A stretch of DNA of 64,000 bases from Pinus tabuliformis (taxonomy: Eukaryota > Streptophyta > Pinopsida > Pinales > Pinaceae), in assembly GCA_031772625.1 (NCBI GenBank), contig CM062814.1, forward strand, positions 821,322,757 through 821,386,756. The letters run 5' to 3'. The notes below the pieces were generated by a model. The model saw nothing but the letters and a program-made list of their open reading frames with translations. It was not told the DNA's origin and made no database searches. The position numbers and the translations under genes were made by a program. Shown piece after piece: positions 11,618-24,113 of the stretch; the first letter of the stretch is position 1; each line of letters opens with the position of its first letter.

Positions 11618-12911
11618 TTATGTGGTAGGGGTGTCTACAATTGTGATTGGTTCTTTTGACGGTGGCTGGGGTCTGCTAGTCTTAATCCTCACGCTCCTTC
11701 TTGCCTTAAAATAAAGGGAAGGCTCTCTCTTTGGCTTCCCCTTCTGCTTGGGAGATGTTCTTAGGGTGGAAAACACAGCTGCTGCCTCCCTAGCTAAAAT
11801 CTCTGGCGATTTTTCCTTCTGTTGCCCTATCTCCAGACTTCCTGTAGAAAGTCCTGTGCTGACTGTTTTCTGTCTTCCTGTAGAAACGATTTTCGGGCTT
11901 TCTGTAGAACCAGTTTTCACTGTTTTGGCCTTCTTGGCTGGGGGTGCCTTCTATTTTAATTTTGCTGTGGGTGCCTTGGATGTGCCCTCACTTTCTTGGG
12001 CTTTTTCAGTCCTTTCTGCCTTGATTTGCAACCGTTTCTTCCTTAGCGTTTGTGCCTTTATTCCACCCACAGTTTTGGGCACAACAGCTTGGCCTTTCTC
12101 TTATTTCTCTTCCTGCTCTTTCTGTGGTGGTCTGTCCTGGGGTCCCTTACCCTTGGTTTTCTCTTTTGCCTCAATGTGCTCCCTTTCCTCACTGCTGGAT
12201 GAATTGAGTTCCTCGGCCAGAATCTGGATATCATCATCCCTGGACATATTGCGGAAAATCTCCCAGGAGAGAGGGACAGTATAGGTATGGAGGGCATCTT
12301 CTACTAGAAGCTTGATAAGCCCATGATGAGCCAGCTGCTCTGGTGTCCCTTCCTTCATTTTTGTGCCACACTCATGATTGTAGGAGGAAATATGGGATGC
12401 TTAACTTTTGTTTTGTGGGTAAATACATCTTATTCCTGAGTTCAGTTAGCAACCGGAAGTGATAACCATATACAATACTAAACTTTCCCTCACAGGTAAT
12501 GTATTTTATGATCTGAAGGCTGACCTCGCTCCAAAATGGATGTAGGCTGGCTCTCCGGACCCCATTTTTATCCTCTGAAAACTGTTCTTCTGGTAGAAAG
12601 AATTCCTTTTTGGCTTTTTGGCCCAATGCCCTCTCCTCTTTACTCTAGGGTATCCCCAATGGCAGATCAGTGACACGACTGATGAGTTGTGGTGTAAGTT
12701 TTAAGGTCAACCCTCTGAAATTTATAGTGGCCAATATCTTAGATTTAGGCTGCAGAGACATTAAGAACTCTTCTGTTACCTCATCATCATGACCTTGAAT
12801 TCTGTCACAGAAGGTCATCCAATTGGCACGGGTAAATAGGTCTAACACCTCGGGAGTTTCTCGCAATTTCCGAGAATCTGAGAGTTCCTTTCTGATAAAC
12901 CCTCCTGGCAT
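11618..12911 (-). pseudogene. Element A ORF3 (post-pol ORF) remnant
   Basis: It starts MPGGFIRKELSDSRKLRE at 12911 and runs leftward. It is clearly homologous to the N-terminal half of B's ORF3 at 33958-36051, with shared DDEV.EEFL, FRGL.LKLTP and PEEQFSEDKNGVRR segments. It sits where Athila elements carry their env-like or third ORF. A charged Lys/Glu/Ser-rich tail with a few STG repeats (11838-11910 on DNA) follows; B has sixteen. No convincing signal peptide or membrane span was seen, so calling it envelope would be unsupported. Broken. Confidence 0.7.
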
Positions 12912-14640
12912 GGTGAGAATGCTCTATTTTGGCTTGTGTTCTGATCAGAAGGGGAATTCTGTGTATGGTTTCCTCCTTTGATTCCCAGGACAGGGTTTCT
13001 CAGATGTTTGTATCTCACTTTGCACCAATTCCTTGGTTATAATGCTGCTGCTGCCCAAAACTCAACTTTCAAAAGGGAATTAAGCTCTCACAGATAGAGT
13101 GCAGAGCTTAATTTTCACACCAATCACATACAAGTCACATTATTCATGCACAGGTTAGCCCTTACAGTGGTTTATCGTTTCTACAGGAGGAATTTGTTAA
13201 CAGGAACCGTGGAGGAGAATGTGACGTAGAACCAACTGAAAAAATTTCGTGTATCACATAGGAAAACCACCATTCTTGACCCACAGACAGACTTGTTTTC
13301 ATTCCCCTACTCCAAATAGTTTAATTCACCACCTTTCGAAATATCATGCATGGGAATGGCGTTTTCGAGCCTACCTCTCTTTGAAACCCCAATTCTGATG
13401 CAGAAGATCCAGGTTTCTCTGCTCCGGGAGGCTATGCTATGCTTCCTGTAGAGCTCCTTCTTGTAGAGATCTTTGTCGGCTTCTGGAGGACGTCAGGACG
13501 CTTCTGAGCAAGCCTGAGATGCAGGAGGATTTTGAAACGGGCCGAGAAGCTCGGGCTAACGAACTGCAGAGGAGGAGGATGCGTACGTTGCTGAAAACCG
13601 ATTGCAAGTGTAAATGACAGTGGTTAATGTGAGTTCTCTGGACAAACGATTTTGAATTACAGCGCAATTCATGGCGCGAGGGTGAGGTGTCCAGGCTGAT
13701 TCGTTAGCCAACGTCACGGCCATCATTCTTCGGCATGTCTCTGACCGCCATTTTCTATCTCTGCCATTACCCGCCGTCATCACTGCTAATCCGCCGATTT
13801 CACTACCGATTTCACTTCCCACGTGTTGGCTCTTCGTCCCTTCAGTGGATTTGAGCGTAACCGAGCTCGTTCAGATCCCGCGAGGCCATTCGACTGACTG
13901 TGGGTGGCTAGTTGACTGGCCATCGAATTCGTTCAATCCACACCATTCACAAACATGCAGTTTTCATAGTATAATCTATGCAATTTGACGAATAAGGTTA
14001 GACACTTACCTGTGCGGCCGTGGATGTGTTCTACAGGTTTCGGGACATGGAGTGATGGCTTTTCTCACTGCTGCTTCGTGTAGAGATACGGAACTTCCTG
14101 TAGAAACCCCCAAAACTTCCTGTAGAAAGCGTAGAACTTCCTGTAGGAGGTTGAATCTCGACCCGAATGTGTTGAAATCTTGGAAAAAGTGAGTGGCCAT
14201 GGAGGGGGTGTTTGTGAGGATTTTTGGTAGCTTGGTACGGACCCCTGTCCTCGTTTTGCGCGACCTTATTTATTTGCATTTTATTCCCTGCAGCTTGTAA
14301 TAATTCCAGAGATTAGACCTGTTTCTTTTTCTTCTTCTTTTTTTCTTTTTTCTTTTTTCTCTTTTTGAGAGACAACAAGGGAGCCTCCATGAGGTTTTCA
14401 CCCCACCTATCTACCCTGGGTGCCTCAGAGAGGTTTTCGCCCAAGGATCTTTTTTTATTCCATTTCTTTATTTTCTGAGAGACAGCTGGCGTGCCTCCAT
14501 GAGGTTTTCACCCTCACTGTCTGCCCTGTCCGCCTCATAGAGGTTTTCACCCTGGGATCTTTTTATTCCCTTTTTTTTTTTGATGATCAAGGTGTGGCCG
14601 AAATAGAGGTAGAACCCTGCTCTACTACCAGCACTGATTT
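12912..14640 (-). other. Element A spacer between pol and ORF3
   Basis: Non-coding. It contains pyrimidine-rich tracts (14320-14360, 14560-14580), degraded copies of the hairpin with a CCTC..GAGGTTTTCA loop (14382-14400, 14415-14446, 14492-14510 and nearby), four TTCCTGTAGAA-type motifs at 14027-14150 and two at 13440-13475, and a near-palindrome TGGCTAGTTGACTGGCCA at 13905-13922 that matches a perfect palindrome in B at 33231-33248. The general layout mirrors B 32003-33957. Confidence 0.7.
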
Positions 14641-17600
14641 TTCCACAATTTCAATGAACTCCTACCTCGAAAGGGGTTTCTTTTAGATTTTCAATCGATG
14701 CCCATTGACAAGCATGGGGATGGCTTCTTCATCAATGGTCCTGATAAGGACTGAGCCATTGTCATTGCATTTCTCCACTGTATATGGTCCTAACCATCTT
14801 GTCCTCATCTTTCCTTTGAAATCCTTGTATCTTGAGTCATACAGCAGCACCCAATCACCCGGCTGGAATTGCTTTTCATTAAGGTGCCGGTCATGCCATA
14901 TCTTCCTCTAGAATTGAACTACTTCTGTGTGGAGGAGGGCCTGCATCCTGTGTTCATCTAATCCATTTAGCTGCAATAATATTTCACGTTGAGCATGGCT
15001 GAGATCTAGGTCTAGCTGAGCTACCACCCTCAATGTATTGTACTTGAACTCTATGGCCAGCAAAGCTTTTTTCCCGTAGACCAGCTCATAAGGTGTGAAA
15101 CCTGTTGTAGTCTTCCAAGTGGTGTTGTAGGCCCAGGCGGCCTCAACCAGGCGATCTTCCCAATCCTTTCTGCTACTGCTCACAACCTTAGTCAAAATCC
15201 CTTCCAATGCTCTATTAGTGACTTCCACCTACCCATTTTCTTGGGGATGATATGGGGTGGAAGTCCTGTGCTTGATCTTGTGATGAGTGAGAAAATCTTC
15301 AATCAGGTTGGAGGTGAAGTGGCTTCCTTGATCAGTGACTAACTCTCTTGGGTAGCCAAACTTGTAGAAGATATTTTCCCTCAAAAACTCAGCCACCTTT
15401 TCTTCTGTTGCTGCTTTGATTGCCTTCGTTTCTGCCCACTTGGTCAGATAGTCGGTGCACACAATGATGTAAGACCGTTGCTTTGAAGGAGGGTTGATAG
15501 GACCCACAAAATCCATGCCCCACTTCTCAAATGGCTCGAAGGTCACTTGGGGTTGGAGAGGCATTTCATCCCTTGGAGTCGGTTTCCCCATCCTCTGACA
15601 TCGGTCACACTGGATGATGTATCTTCTGACATCTTGATGAAGAGTAGGCCAATAGTAGCCTGCCTGTAGAATTTTGAAGGCAGTTCTTTTTGCTGCAAAG
15701 TGGCCTCCACAAGGTCTGTCATGATAGGTTAGGAGGATGTCAAAGACTTCCTCCTCCCTAACACAACGTCTCAAGATCTGATCTGGGCCAAGTTTAAACA
15801 GGTTTCCCTCGATCCAAGTGAACGGGGCACTCTTCCTTACAATTTTGCTCTTCTCCTTTGAGGATAGATGTAGAGGGAACTGTGCTGAGACCAAGTAATT
15901 TGCTATATCAAAAAACCATGGAGAGAGTACTAAGATAGCAAACAGATGTTCATCTGGCATCTGGATATCCACTGTTCCTTCTTCACCTGCAGGCAAGTCC
16001 AATATAGACAAGAAGTCAGCAACAAAATTTTCCTTACCTAGCTTGTCGACAATCGTCAAATCAAATTGCTGCAACAAAAGTAACCATCTAATGATACGGG
16101 CATTGACATCAGGCTTATTCATTAAATATCTAATCGTAGCATGATCAGTGTGTACAAATGTTTGATAACCAGTGATGTAGTGTTTGAACTTGTTTAGGGA
16201 ATGGACTACAGCTAGGAACTCTTTCTCGGTTACAGTATAGTTCATTTATGCCTTGGAAAGGTTTTTGCTGACGAAGTATATGGCATATGGGAGTTTCTCC
16301 TCAAATTGTCCTAAGGCTGCCCCTATGGCTTTGTTCGAGGCATCAGTGTGGATGTGGAAAGGTAGGGCCCAGTTTGGACCTCTCAAGATCGGGGCGAACA
16401 CCAGCTTATCTTTCAACTCATCCAGTGCCCCTTGACAGTTGTCAGTTCATTTAAACTCAACATCTTTCCCTAAGAGGCCAAACAATGGCGAGGCTAGCTT
16501 GCTGAAGTCTTTAATGAATCTTCGATAATATCCTGCTAAGCCTAGGAAACTCCGAACATCTCTTACCTTTTGAGGAGGTGGGACCTTTTGGATGATAGCA
16601 ATTTTATTAGGATCCATTTGTAATCCTTGCCGAGAAATGGTATGACCTAGCACGGTCCCTTCAGTCATCAGGAATTCACATTTTTCGGGACTGAGGGACA
16701 GGTTCATCTCAATGCACTTGGTTAGAACTTTTCCTAGATTAGTCAATGCTTCTTGGAAGTTGGACCCATAAGGAGTAAAGTCATCCATATAGATTTCTAT
16801 CGAATCATGAACCAACTAAGAAAATATGCTCAATACTGCTCTCTGGAAAGTGTCTGGAGTGTTGCATAGCCCAAAGGGAAGGACTCGGTAGGCAAAGGTA
16901 CCCCAAGGATAGGTGAAGGTGGTTTTATCTTGGTCTTCCAGGCTTATTTGGATCTGGTTATACCCACTGAACCCATCTAGGAAAGAGAAGAACTTATTCC
17001 CTGCCAGTCCATCCAACACTTGATCTATGAAAGGCAAAGGGAAATGGTCTTTCTTGGTGGCTTTGTTAAGTTCTCGGTAATCTACACAGATTCTCCACTT
17101 CCCGTTCTTCTTGGGCACAAGCACTAGAGGCGAGACCTACTCACTATCAGAGATATGGTAGATGAATCCTGCATCTAATAATTTTTGCAATTCTTCTTTG
17201 ACAATGTCTTTAAGGGCTGGATTCATTCTCCTCTGAGGCTACCTGACTGGTTTACAATCTTCTTTAATGTAGATGTGATGGGTACAGACCGAAGGATGGA
17301 CTCCTTTCATCTCCTTATAGCTCCAAGTGAAAGCATCTAAATGATTGTTCAGTAATCTACACAGCTCCTTCTCTTGGGAAGGAGATAGGGAGGAGTTGAT
17401 CTTTAAAGTTCTTTCGAGACCAAACTCCACATTCTTAACTCTGGGAGAGGTCGGATCAGTCACACAGAGGTCCACTAAGGTGCTGACTTGGGTATCTTCC
17501 ACCAATTCCTCTAAGGACATTGCACTGGGAGGTGGATTTTGAATCAAAGTCTCAATCAAATCATCCTCGATTTGAGGGCTTCCCCTAGTGGTTTCTACTG

Positions 17601-18258
17601 TGCACAATGGTGCAGAGTAGACCTCATCCTCACTTCCTTATTCCAACCATAGTGGTAAGTCATGTTCTAGCAGAGGTTGGGCAGGAGGATATAGGACTAG
17701 CTGCTTGGACATAGGCCTATTCTTGATGGTCATGCTTCCAGCTCGGCAACTGATGTAAGCATCCGCAGTGGCTAACTAAGGCCTTCCCAAAATGAGGGGG
17801 TATCTAGTGAGCTTTGCCTTTGGCTGAAGGACCAAGAAGTCCGCAGGGTACTCCCAAGAGTCAACAGAGACCAAGACATCTTCCACAATCCCTTCGGGAG
17901 TCACGGTGGAGCCATCTGCCAACTTTAGGACTGTCGAGGTCTTCCTTAAGGAACTCTGAAGGTTGAGTTTAAGCATGGTGTCCCTGGTCATCACATTAAT
18001 GGTAGCCCGTAGATCAATCAAGGTATGGGGGATTATGGTGCCATTGATGTGGACATCAACTACAGGACTCCCAGGGTCTAAATACTTTGGACAGATTACT
18101 TGCCCCAACATTAGATCGGACAGTTTTCCGATGACATTGATAGTCGAGGCATCTCTCTTTCGCCTGCCTGGGTTCCTGAAACACTTATCCTTAATCAATT
18201 TTTTGTATATCGGTACATATTTTATGGCCTGGAGAAGTGGTATTTTCACACACAACTG
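14641..18258 (-). pseudogene. Element A pol (PR-RT-RNase H-IN), broken
   Basis: Reading right to left, the open pieces carry a protease-like region (18255-17776), an RT N-terminal region (17607-17239), RT fingers and palm with DYRELNKATKKDHFPLP (17124-16816), the RT YMDD-type catalytic box and thumb (16815-16447), RNase H and integrase zinc-binding and core regions (16245-15229), and the integrase C-terminal part (15228 leftward). Every piece aligns by eye with B pol at 28334-32002, so the assignment is firm. It is interrupted in several places and looks non-functional. Confidence 0.9.
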
Positions 18259-19970
18259 TTTAAGTTCTCCCAGAAGTTCAGTCTCCTCGGGTTTGGTTGC
18301 GTGGTTACTGTTAGTCGCTCAGGAAAGGGTGGAATGGCTTTGGGTTCACTTTCCTATTTCTCTTCCTCGTCCTCTGGGGGAGGAGGCTTGCAATCTGGAA
18401 GGGTCTTCCCGGATCACAGGTTGATCTCCTGGATCTCCACAGCATAGGTAGGACATGTTGTCTCCCCAGTGTATACCTGCTGGGCCTGTCAGTTGTTGGG
18501 GTTTGGGTTCGGTTGAGCAGGCATCTAGGGTTGTCTTAGAGGAGAAGGAGGTAATGGTTGTGGCTGAGCTAGTGGTGGAGGTAGAATGGCGGGAGGAGAG
18601 TTGTATTGGCACCTCCACCTCAGTTGAGGTGCATTCCATTGAGGCTGTCACTGGACATGTGAGTGAAACGAATGAGTAGTGGGTTGAGTATTTTATTGAG
18701 GTGGATAGGACCACAGAGGAGGTTCAGATCAGGAAGGATGAGCAGGGGGACCCCAAGAAGGCATGTGAGCAGATTGGTTGGGGCTATAATAAGCTTGGGA
18801 TGTCCCTTGCATCCCCTGCTGGTAAGGTCTGGGTCCATGCGGCCTCCTTTGGTTGAGGAAGTAGAGAGGTTCAGTGGGTGCCTCAGTCCCTTGGTACATG
18901 GATTTGAATCCAGGTAAGGTTGGGCATTGGTTTGTGGGGTGGTTTTCCTCACAAACGAAACATACCTCTACTGAGTGCAATGGACACTCGTTCTTAGGGT
19001 GCTTCCTCGTACATCTGGGACAAAAAATGGCCAAAGCCCTCTCAGCTTCCTCTTTCTTTTGTTGGATTGGAAAAGTATCAAGTTGCATGGCAATGGTCCA
19101 TCTCATCTCACTTTTGGGGTCTTCCATCTGATTAGCAAACTCATGCTTGGAGAAGGTAGTATTAGCTGAAAGTGGATTCCCCCTACCTCTTTTCCGGGTT
19201 GCCCTAGAGTGGTTTCTAAACACAGTCTTTATATCCTCATAAGGTAGTTGGTATTTTTCTCCTACAGCTAGCATGTGAAGGGTATCCAGAAGGTCTTTAG
19301 GGACTCGTCAGAGCAGAAATAGCTTTAGAGATTCAGGGTCAAGTGTGTACGTGGCCCGTTTATAGCTGAGTTGGAACCTTTCCTCGTAGTCTTCTAAAGA
19401 CTCATCATTTCCCATGGTCATCCGAAATATTTATCCCTTAGTTTCCTTTGACCTACAGTAGTCTTGGTATTTGTTGTTAAAGGCTTGCTGCATCTGAGCC
19501 CAAGTGGTGATATTGTTTCCAGGTAGCCCCATGAACCAGCGTAATGCTGTATCCTTGAGGGTAGAGGGAAAGAGTTTCAACTTTTGCTCGTTTTCTGTAT
19601 AGTCATAAGTTCGACAAAGGACAACAAACTCAAATAGGAAGGTACCATGGTCTTCAGTGGTCAATCCATGGAAATGAGGTAAGGCTGAGGGGCTTATGTT
19701 CTTCATTTTCATGTCCCCATTGGTCTCTCGGATGGGGAAGGTACCTTCTATTCTCTCGTCATCGTCTCTACCATTTCTGTTTTCAGCCATGGTCTCAAAA
19801 GGAATGTTTTCTTGCTCTTCTTCTATTATAGGATCTTCGTATATCTCAGGAGGTTCACCTATAGGTTCTTTTGGGTCACTGCCACCAAAGAAGAGAGAAG
19901 GGTGACTCAGTGAAGTGGTGGGGGTGTTGGGTAGGAATTTTCCGGTATTATCTCTGTTCCTACGAGTCAT
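18259..19970 (-). pseudogene. Element A gag, broken
   Basis: It starts MTRRNRDNTGKFLPNTP at 19970. The capsid-like core includes FHGLTTEDHGTFLFEF and LRWFMGLPGNNITTWAQM, and two zinc knuckles of spacing C-X2-C-X3-H-X4-C (CPRCTRKHPKNEC, CFVCEENHPTNQC) follow, then a Pro/Gln-rich tail. It is homologous throughout to B gag at 26807-28333. Broken in a few places. Confidence 0.88.
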
Positions 19971-20343
19971 GAAAAGATTTTTGGCTGCTTTTGCTTTTTT
20001 CTGCTTGTACCTGCAAAACTAAAATAGATGGAATTGCAACGAACTAAAATCTATCTTGCAGAAATGAAAATGCGGAATTGAAATGAAAGTAGGAAATGAC
20101 TAATCTATTTTGCTGAAATCAAATTGCGAGAATGAAATGCTAGACTACGCTTGCAGAATTGAAATTCTATTCTACGCTTGTAGAATTGAAATTGCGGAAT
20201 TGAAAGGCTAATCTATGAAAGCAGGAAATGTCTACTCTACTTTTGCGGAAATGAAATTGCAGAAGGGAAATGAAATAAACTACTTAGCAGAAGGTTGTAG
20301 TAGAAAATAGAAGAAAAGCAGCAATCACAAATACTCTGATGCT

Positions 20344-20361
20344 TCCCCAGCAACAGCGCCA
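20344..20361 (-). other. Element A primer-binding site (tRNA-Asp type)
   Basis: On the minus strand this reads TGGCGCTGTTGCTGGGGA, close to TGGCGCCGTTGCCGGGGA, the complement of the tRNA-Asp 3' end used by Athila-lineage elements. It lies 7 bases inside the 5' LTR. Confidence 0.8.
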
Positions 20362-20368
20362 AAAAGAG

Positions 20369-20784
20369 TGGTGAGCTCCAGTGTTGCAGCAATAATGCTA
20401 CAACTCCTGGGACTCCCTTCTTTACTTTTATCAACCCGGTAGTTCGTAACAAACTTGGAAGCGACCGTGCTATATGCACAAGTACTAGCTCTTTCCACAG
20501 CTGTCACTTGGTTAGCTGGCACAAGTCCGCTAGGAGATTAAGCCAACTTCTATGAGCTCTGAGAATAAGCTTTTTAACTGATGGATGAAAACTAACTCAA
20601 AGAAGGCTGATCTACTTGCAGAAAGAAACTGGAAAGCTAAAAGGAAACGTAAACCCTAGCAAACCCTAATTTTACCAGCTATCCCTACCGATGCAAGAAA
20701 GAGGATGCAAGCTACTGAAAGAAATTCCATTGACTTCTAGGAAGGTAAATACATGTATCTAAGCTACTTCTATAGTAACATCTG

Positions 20785-20834
<50 letters not shown>

Positions 20835-22488
20835 ATATATATATTTTTTATTTTTGAATAAGTTGCTAGATTTATCATGCATGCGATTTGACTGTGCAGA
20901 GGTGGATTGGCGAGAGGAAATGCTTGGAGGAGGTCAGGAAGGTTCAGAGAGGGCCTAAGGGGTCCCAAACACCCTTCCAAAGAGTTTCACAGAGTTTGGC
21001 TATCAAGAAACCTCATTCATGAGCTTCTACAGGAAGTCTGCAGGGGTTCTACAGGATGTCTGTGATTCTCTATAGGATGTCTGTAATTTTTCTACAGGAT
21101 GTTCAGAAATGGGATTTTGGAGGATGGATGGAGGAAGAAAGATGAAGGAGTGGGTATGGAGGTAGGATAAGGGTTGGAGGTTGTCCAGGACTTGGTGGAT
21201 GGAGTTGAGGAAAGATGTAGATGGTTGGATTTGTTCAAGGAGGACTGAAGCAATGTTGCACAAAAACTAGGGTTATGTGAGCAAATGGAAAACGTAAGGC
21301 AAGAATATGAGTTGAGGGATGGAGTAGATGGGTTTGATGGAGTATGGGCAGATGGATAATTGATACATGTTCTTTGCAAGTTGTTTTTCCAACTGAACCA
21401 ACGAAGACTTGTAAAATCAAAGACCTAGTTACGTTGACCTAATCTAATCTAGCTGATAGTAAAGAGAATGAACAGAATTTTGAACTGCAATGAAACCATG
21501 TATACTAAATTATGCAACTAAGCAAGCAAAGATCTGAACATGTAACCAACTTCTGCAAATGAAAATCAAACACTAGTGATTGCATGGCAACGCAAAGTCA
21601 GTGTTTTTGTGGGCAGCAAGGTCACCTTGATCCCAGCTCCTGATCCCACTGAGGGAGAGGTGAAATCAGAGGTGTTTGATGGCCCTTTTTTAAAGCTTTT
21701 CCCTGTTAACAACCGATCAACTCAATCTAAATATAAAAAGTCTTTCTAATCATCAACAGTGACCTAGTTAATCAGCAAGATTTAATCTACTTAACAGAAA
21801 TGATTTTGCAAATACATAAAGAACAAATAACAATAAATAAAGGAGGCCTTAGCACTCGGGTTGGGCCTAACCCCAAGAGCTGCAGGCTCCTATAAAGAAC
21901 TCAGATCTGATGCCAAGTAAAGTTGCTTCTCATTACTAAAAAATAATCATCACAAGAAAGTTATACAGCAGTAGCTAAGAAAACGAGCTCGAAAAGGACA
22001 ACACTATAGTGCAAATACCAACAGTTCCAAAAGCAAACTATGAAGGCCGAGGCCTTCCTATTTGTACACTACAAGGGGCCTAGCAGCCCTCCTAAATTCA
22101 AGGGACTCGGCTGTTCAACTGCTAGTAAACAGTCACTCTTCCCAAAGCTGCTCGGCTACCTTTAGAACTCGTTTTGGTGGCCTGTTGAGCTCGGAGTTGA
22201 GGGTGGAGATTTCGAGGAAGGGCCATTTAATGCCAAATACAACCTCCCTACGAATCCTCACCTCAAGCTTGGCTATCACCTGGGCTATAATTGCTTGGTT
22301 TGGCTCCAAAATTTGTCCAAAAAACCTGAAATGACTACGTATTAGCCTCCTTGGTAGAGTGACCACCCTTATTCGTTCAAATAACATAAACATACTAGAA
22401 AAACATGCATAATCTATGAAAATGGAGGATTGAACAAGGACAATTAGGAAAAATGAGCCCAATAAGTTACCCAATTCAGGGCTCATCA
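20369..22488 (-). repeat. Element A 5' LTR (right copy)
   Basis: TGGTGAGCTCC start and GGGCTCATCA end on the + strand, matching the left copy. It contains an uninterrupted run of 49 A (20785-20833, poly-T on the element strand) followed by a short TA-rich tract, and four TTCTACAGGA-type motifs at 21027-21100. Confidence 0.9.
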
Positions 22489-22493
22489 ACTGT

Positions 22494-24108
22494 CCACCAT
22501 CCCCTCATTCAGCAACTCCACCACTACCGAGTGATGTTGAGAATCATGCTCACTCACTTGTTCAACTTGCACATCCTCCCAAAATCACTTCACTCAATTT
22601 TCACGCAATGTTGGTTGTGAGTCCTTCGAGTTCCCATATGCATTTTGTTCCATGACCTCTGTCTTCACACTCATCTATTCCTCCAGATGATAATGTCTTG
22701 TGTTCTTCCATTATAGACTCTTCACTTGTTGTGAATGAGGAACAAGCCATTGACAGAGTTGGTGTTGCACGACCAACATGCACTGTCATTCATGAAGAGT
22801 ATGAGTGGGAGCTTGAGCATCAAAACTCGGTCAAGGATGACTCCCTTCCATTCGAGCCCCCTCCGTTCTTTCCTAACATATTTGGTGAACTTGCCATCCA
22901 CGATTTCACATGTGTGTCTTCATCCACGGATGCACCCATTGTTGATCACTTGTAGGACTCACCGGATGTTGGTCCATCATTCGACAATAGAGAGGATAAG
23001 TTATTCATTGAAAATCTGCATGATATTTCATTTGTCTTTTTTGGAAACACAGAGGATGAGTTTGTTCGATTTTCATCTACCCCTCTATTTGATTCATCTG
23101 ATCATGAGGATGCTGATGAAATAATTGATTTTTTTTTTATCGTGGATGTCGTTATCCATTTACTCCCATATTTGATCATGATCATGACTCTATCGTAGCT
23201 GATCTTTCTAAGCCACCAGTTTATGATCATCTATCTGATGATGAAGTTGAAACACATAAGGCTATTGAGGTACTTCGGCCTGAGATGATGGTTATGTCAG
23301 GCCCTCGCTCTCTTGTTGTTAGTTTCTCTTCCGATCATGAAACCATTCAATCACCCAGGGCTCCTCATCACTCATCTGTACTCATTGAAGATCCATCTCA
23401 CACACAAATCATCCTTCCTCCACTCGAACTGCATGATCCCATCGCTCATGAATTGGATGAATCTTACATTGCAATCACTCGTTCACAATGAAAGTTATTT
23501 GTTTCTTTCATTTGCTTGCTTGTCACAGTCAAGAGTGTGACTATGCTTCAAAGTTACACGCAGTATCACACAACACTATGATTAGTCCATGGACTACTTG
23601 TCATGCACTTGCACTCACTTATGTCCTACGGGCACTTTAAAAGATGAAGTGTGGTTGTATTCATTGTTATATCTTTCTTTTTTGCTGGTTCGCACAACTG
23701 GGTTGCTCGCGGACCAAGCCTTCACCAACATGGGTCAACCAATGTGCCAGTGGCTGCATTGGAAATATCACTTCATGTGATCAAGACCATGCACCATTAG
23801 TGTAGAAGTAGAAGTAGTGTTTGCTTTCAATTGTTTGCTTGCATGCTTGTTTGATTACATTATTTATTTGTTTGTTTGTTTGCCTGCTTGTTTGCTTACT
23901 CGCTTTTCTTTCACTTTTGCTTCTGCTCTTGCTTTGCTTTGTTGTTTGTTTGTTAGTTCACTTGTTTCATTCATAGGTTAGTTTTGCATGAAACCATGTA
24001 TGACTCTTGAAGCGAGTTGGGTGAAGTACAAGAGGGCTTGTACAACTATCACTACTTGGTTATCTGTCATCTTTCCATGGTACGGAGAAATTGTTACTTT
24101 TAGTCCAT
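22494..24108 (+). other. Background G, segment 2: gag-like acidic remnants
   Basis: The + strand retains scattered open stretches at 22698-22955 and 23285-23491, rich in Asp, Glu, Ser and Pro, with EEYEWELEHQ and LPPLELHDPIAHELDE segments. They look like the acidic tail of a gag-type polyprotein, but I recognise no zinc knuckle or protease. From about 23492 to 24108 there is no gene. That part is T-rich with a TTTG/TTGC-rich low-complexity patch at 23860-23960. Heavily broken fossil, split by elements A and B. Confidence 0.45.
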
Positions 24109-24113
24109 GATAC

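Larger units (their letters stand above)
7945..22488 (-). mobile_element. Element A: Athila-like LTR retrotransposon, broken
   Basis: It is bounded by LTRs at 7945-10007 and 20369-22488 and by the 5-bp target duplication ACTGT at 7940-7944 and 22489-22493. On the minus strand the order is 5' LTR (right), tRNA-Asp-type primer site (20344-20361), gag, pol (PR, RT, RNase H, IN), spacer with repeats, ORF3, a C-terminal extension region, polypurine tract (complement of CCCCCCC near 10011) and 3' LTR (left). A hand sample of about 300 bp gives LTR differences near 4-5%, so it is older than B and D and younger than C. Broken, with roughly a dozen breaks. Confidence 0.9.

Noticed and set aside
20785-20833. 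Poly(A) run as the tail of a LINE, SINE or processed copy
   Set aside because: It lies inside an LTR with matching sequence on both sides in the other LTR; there are no target duplications around it.
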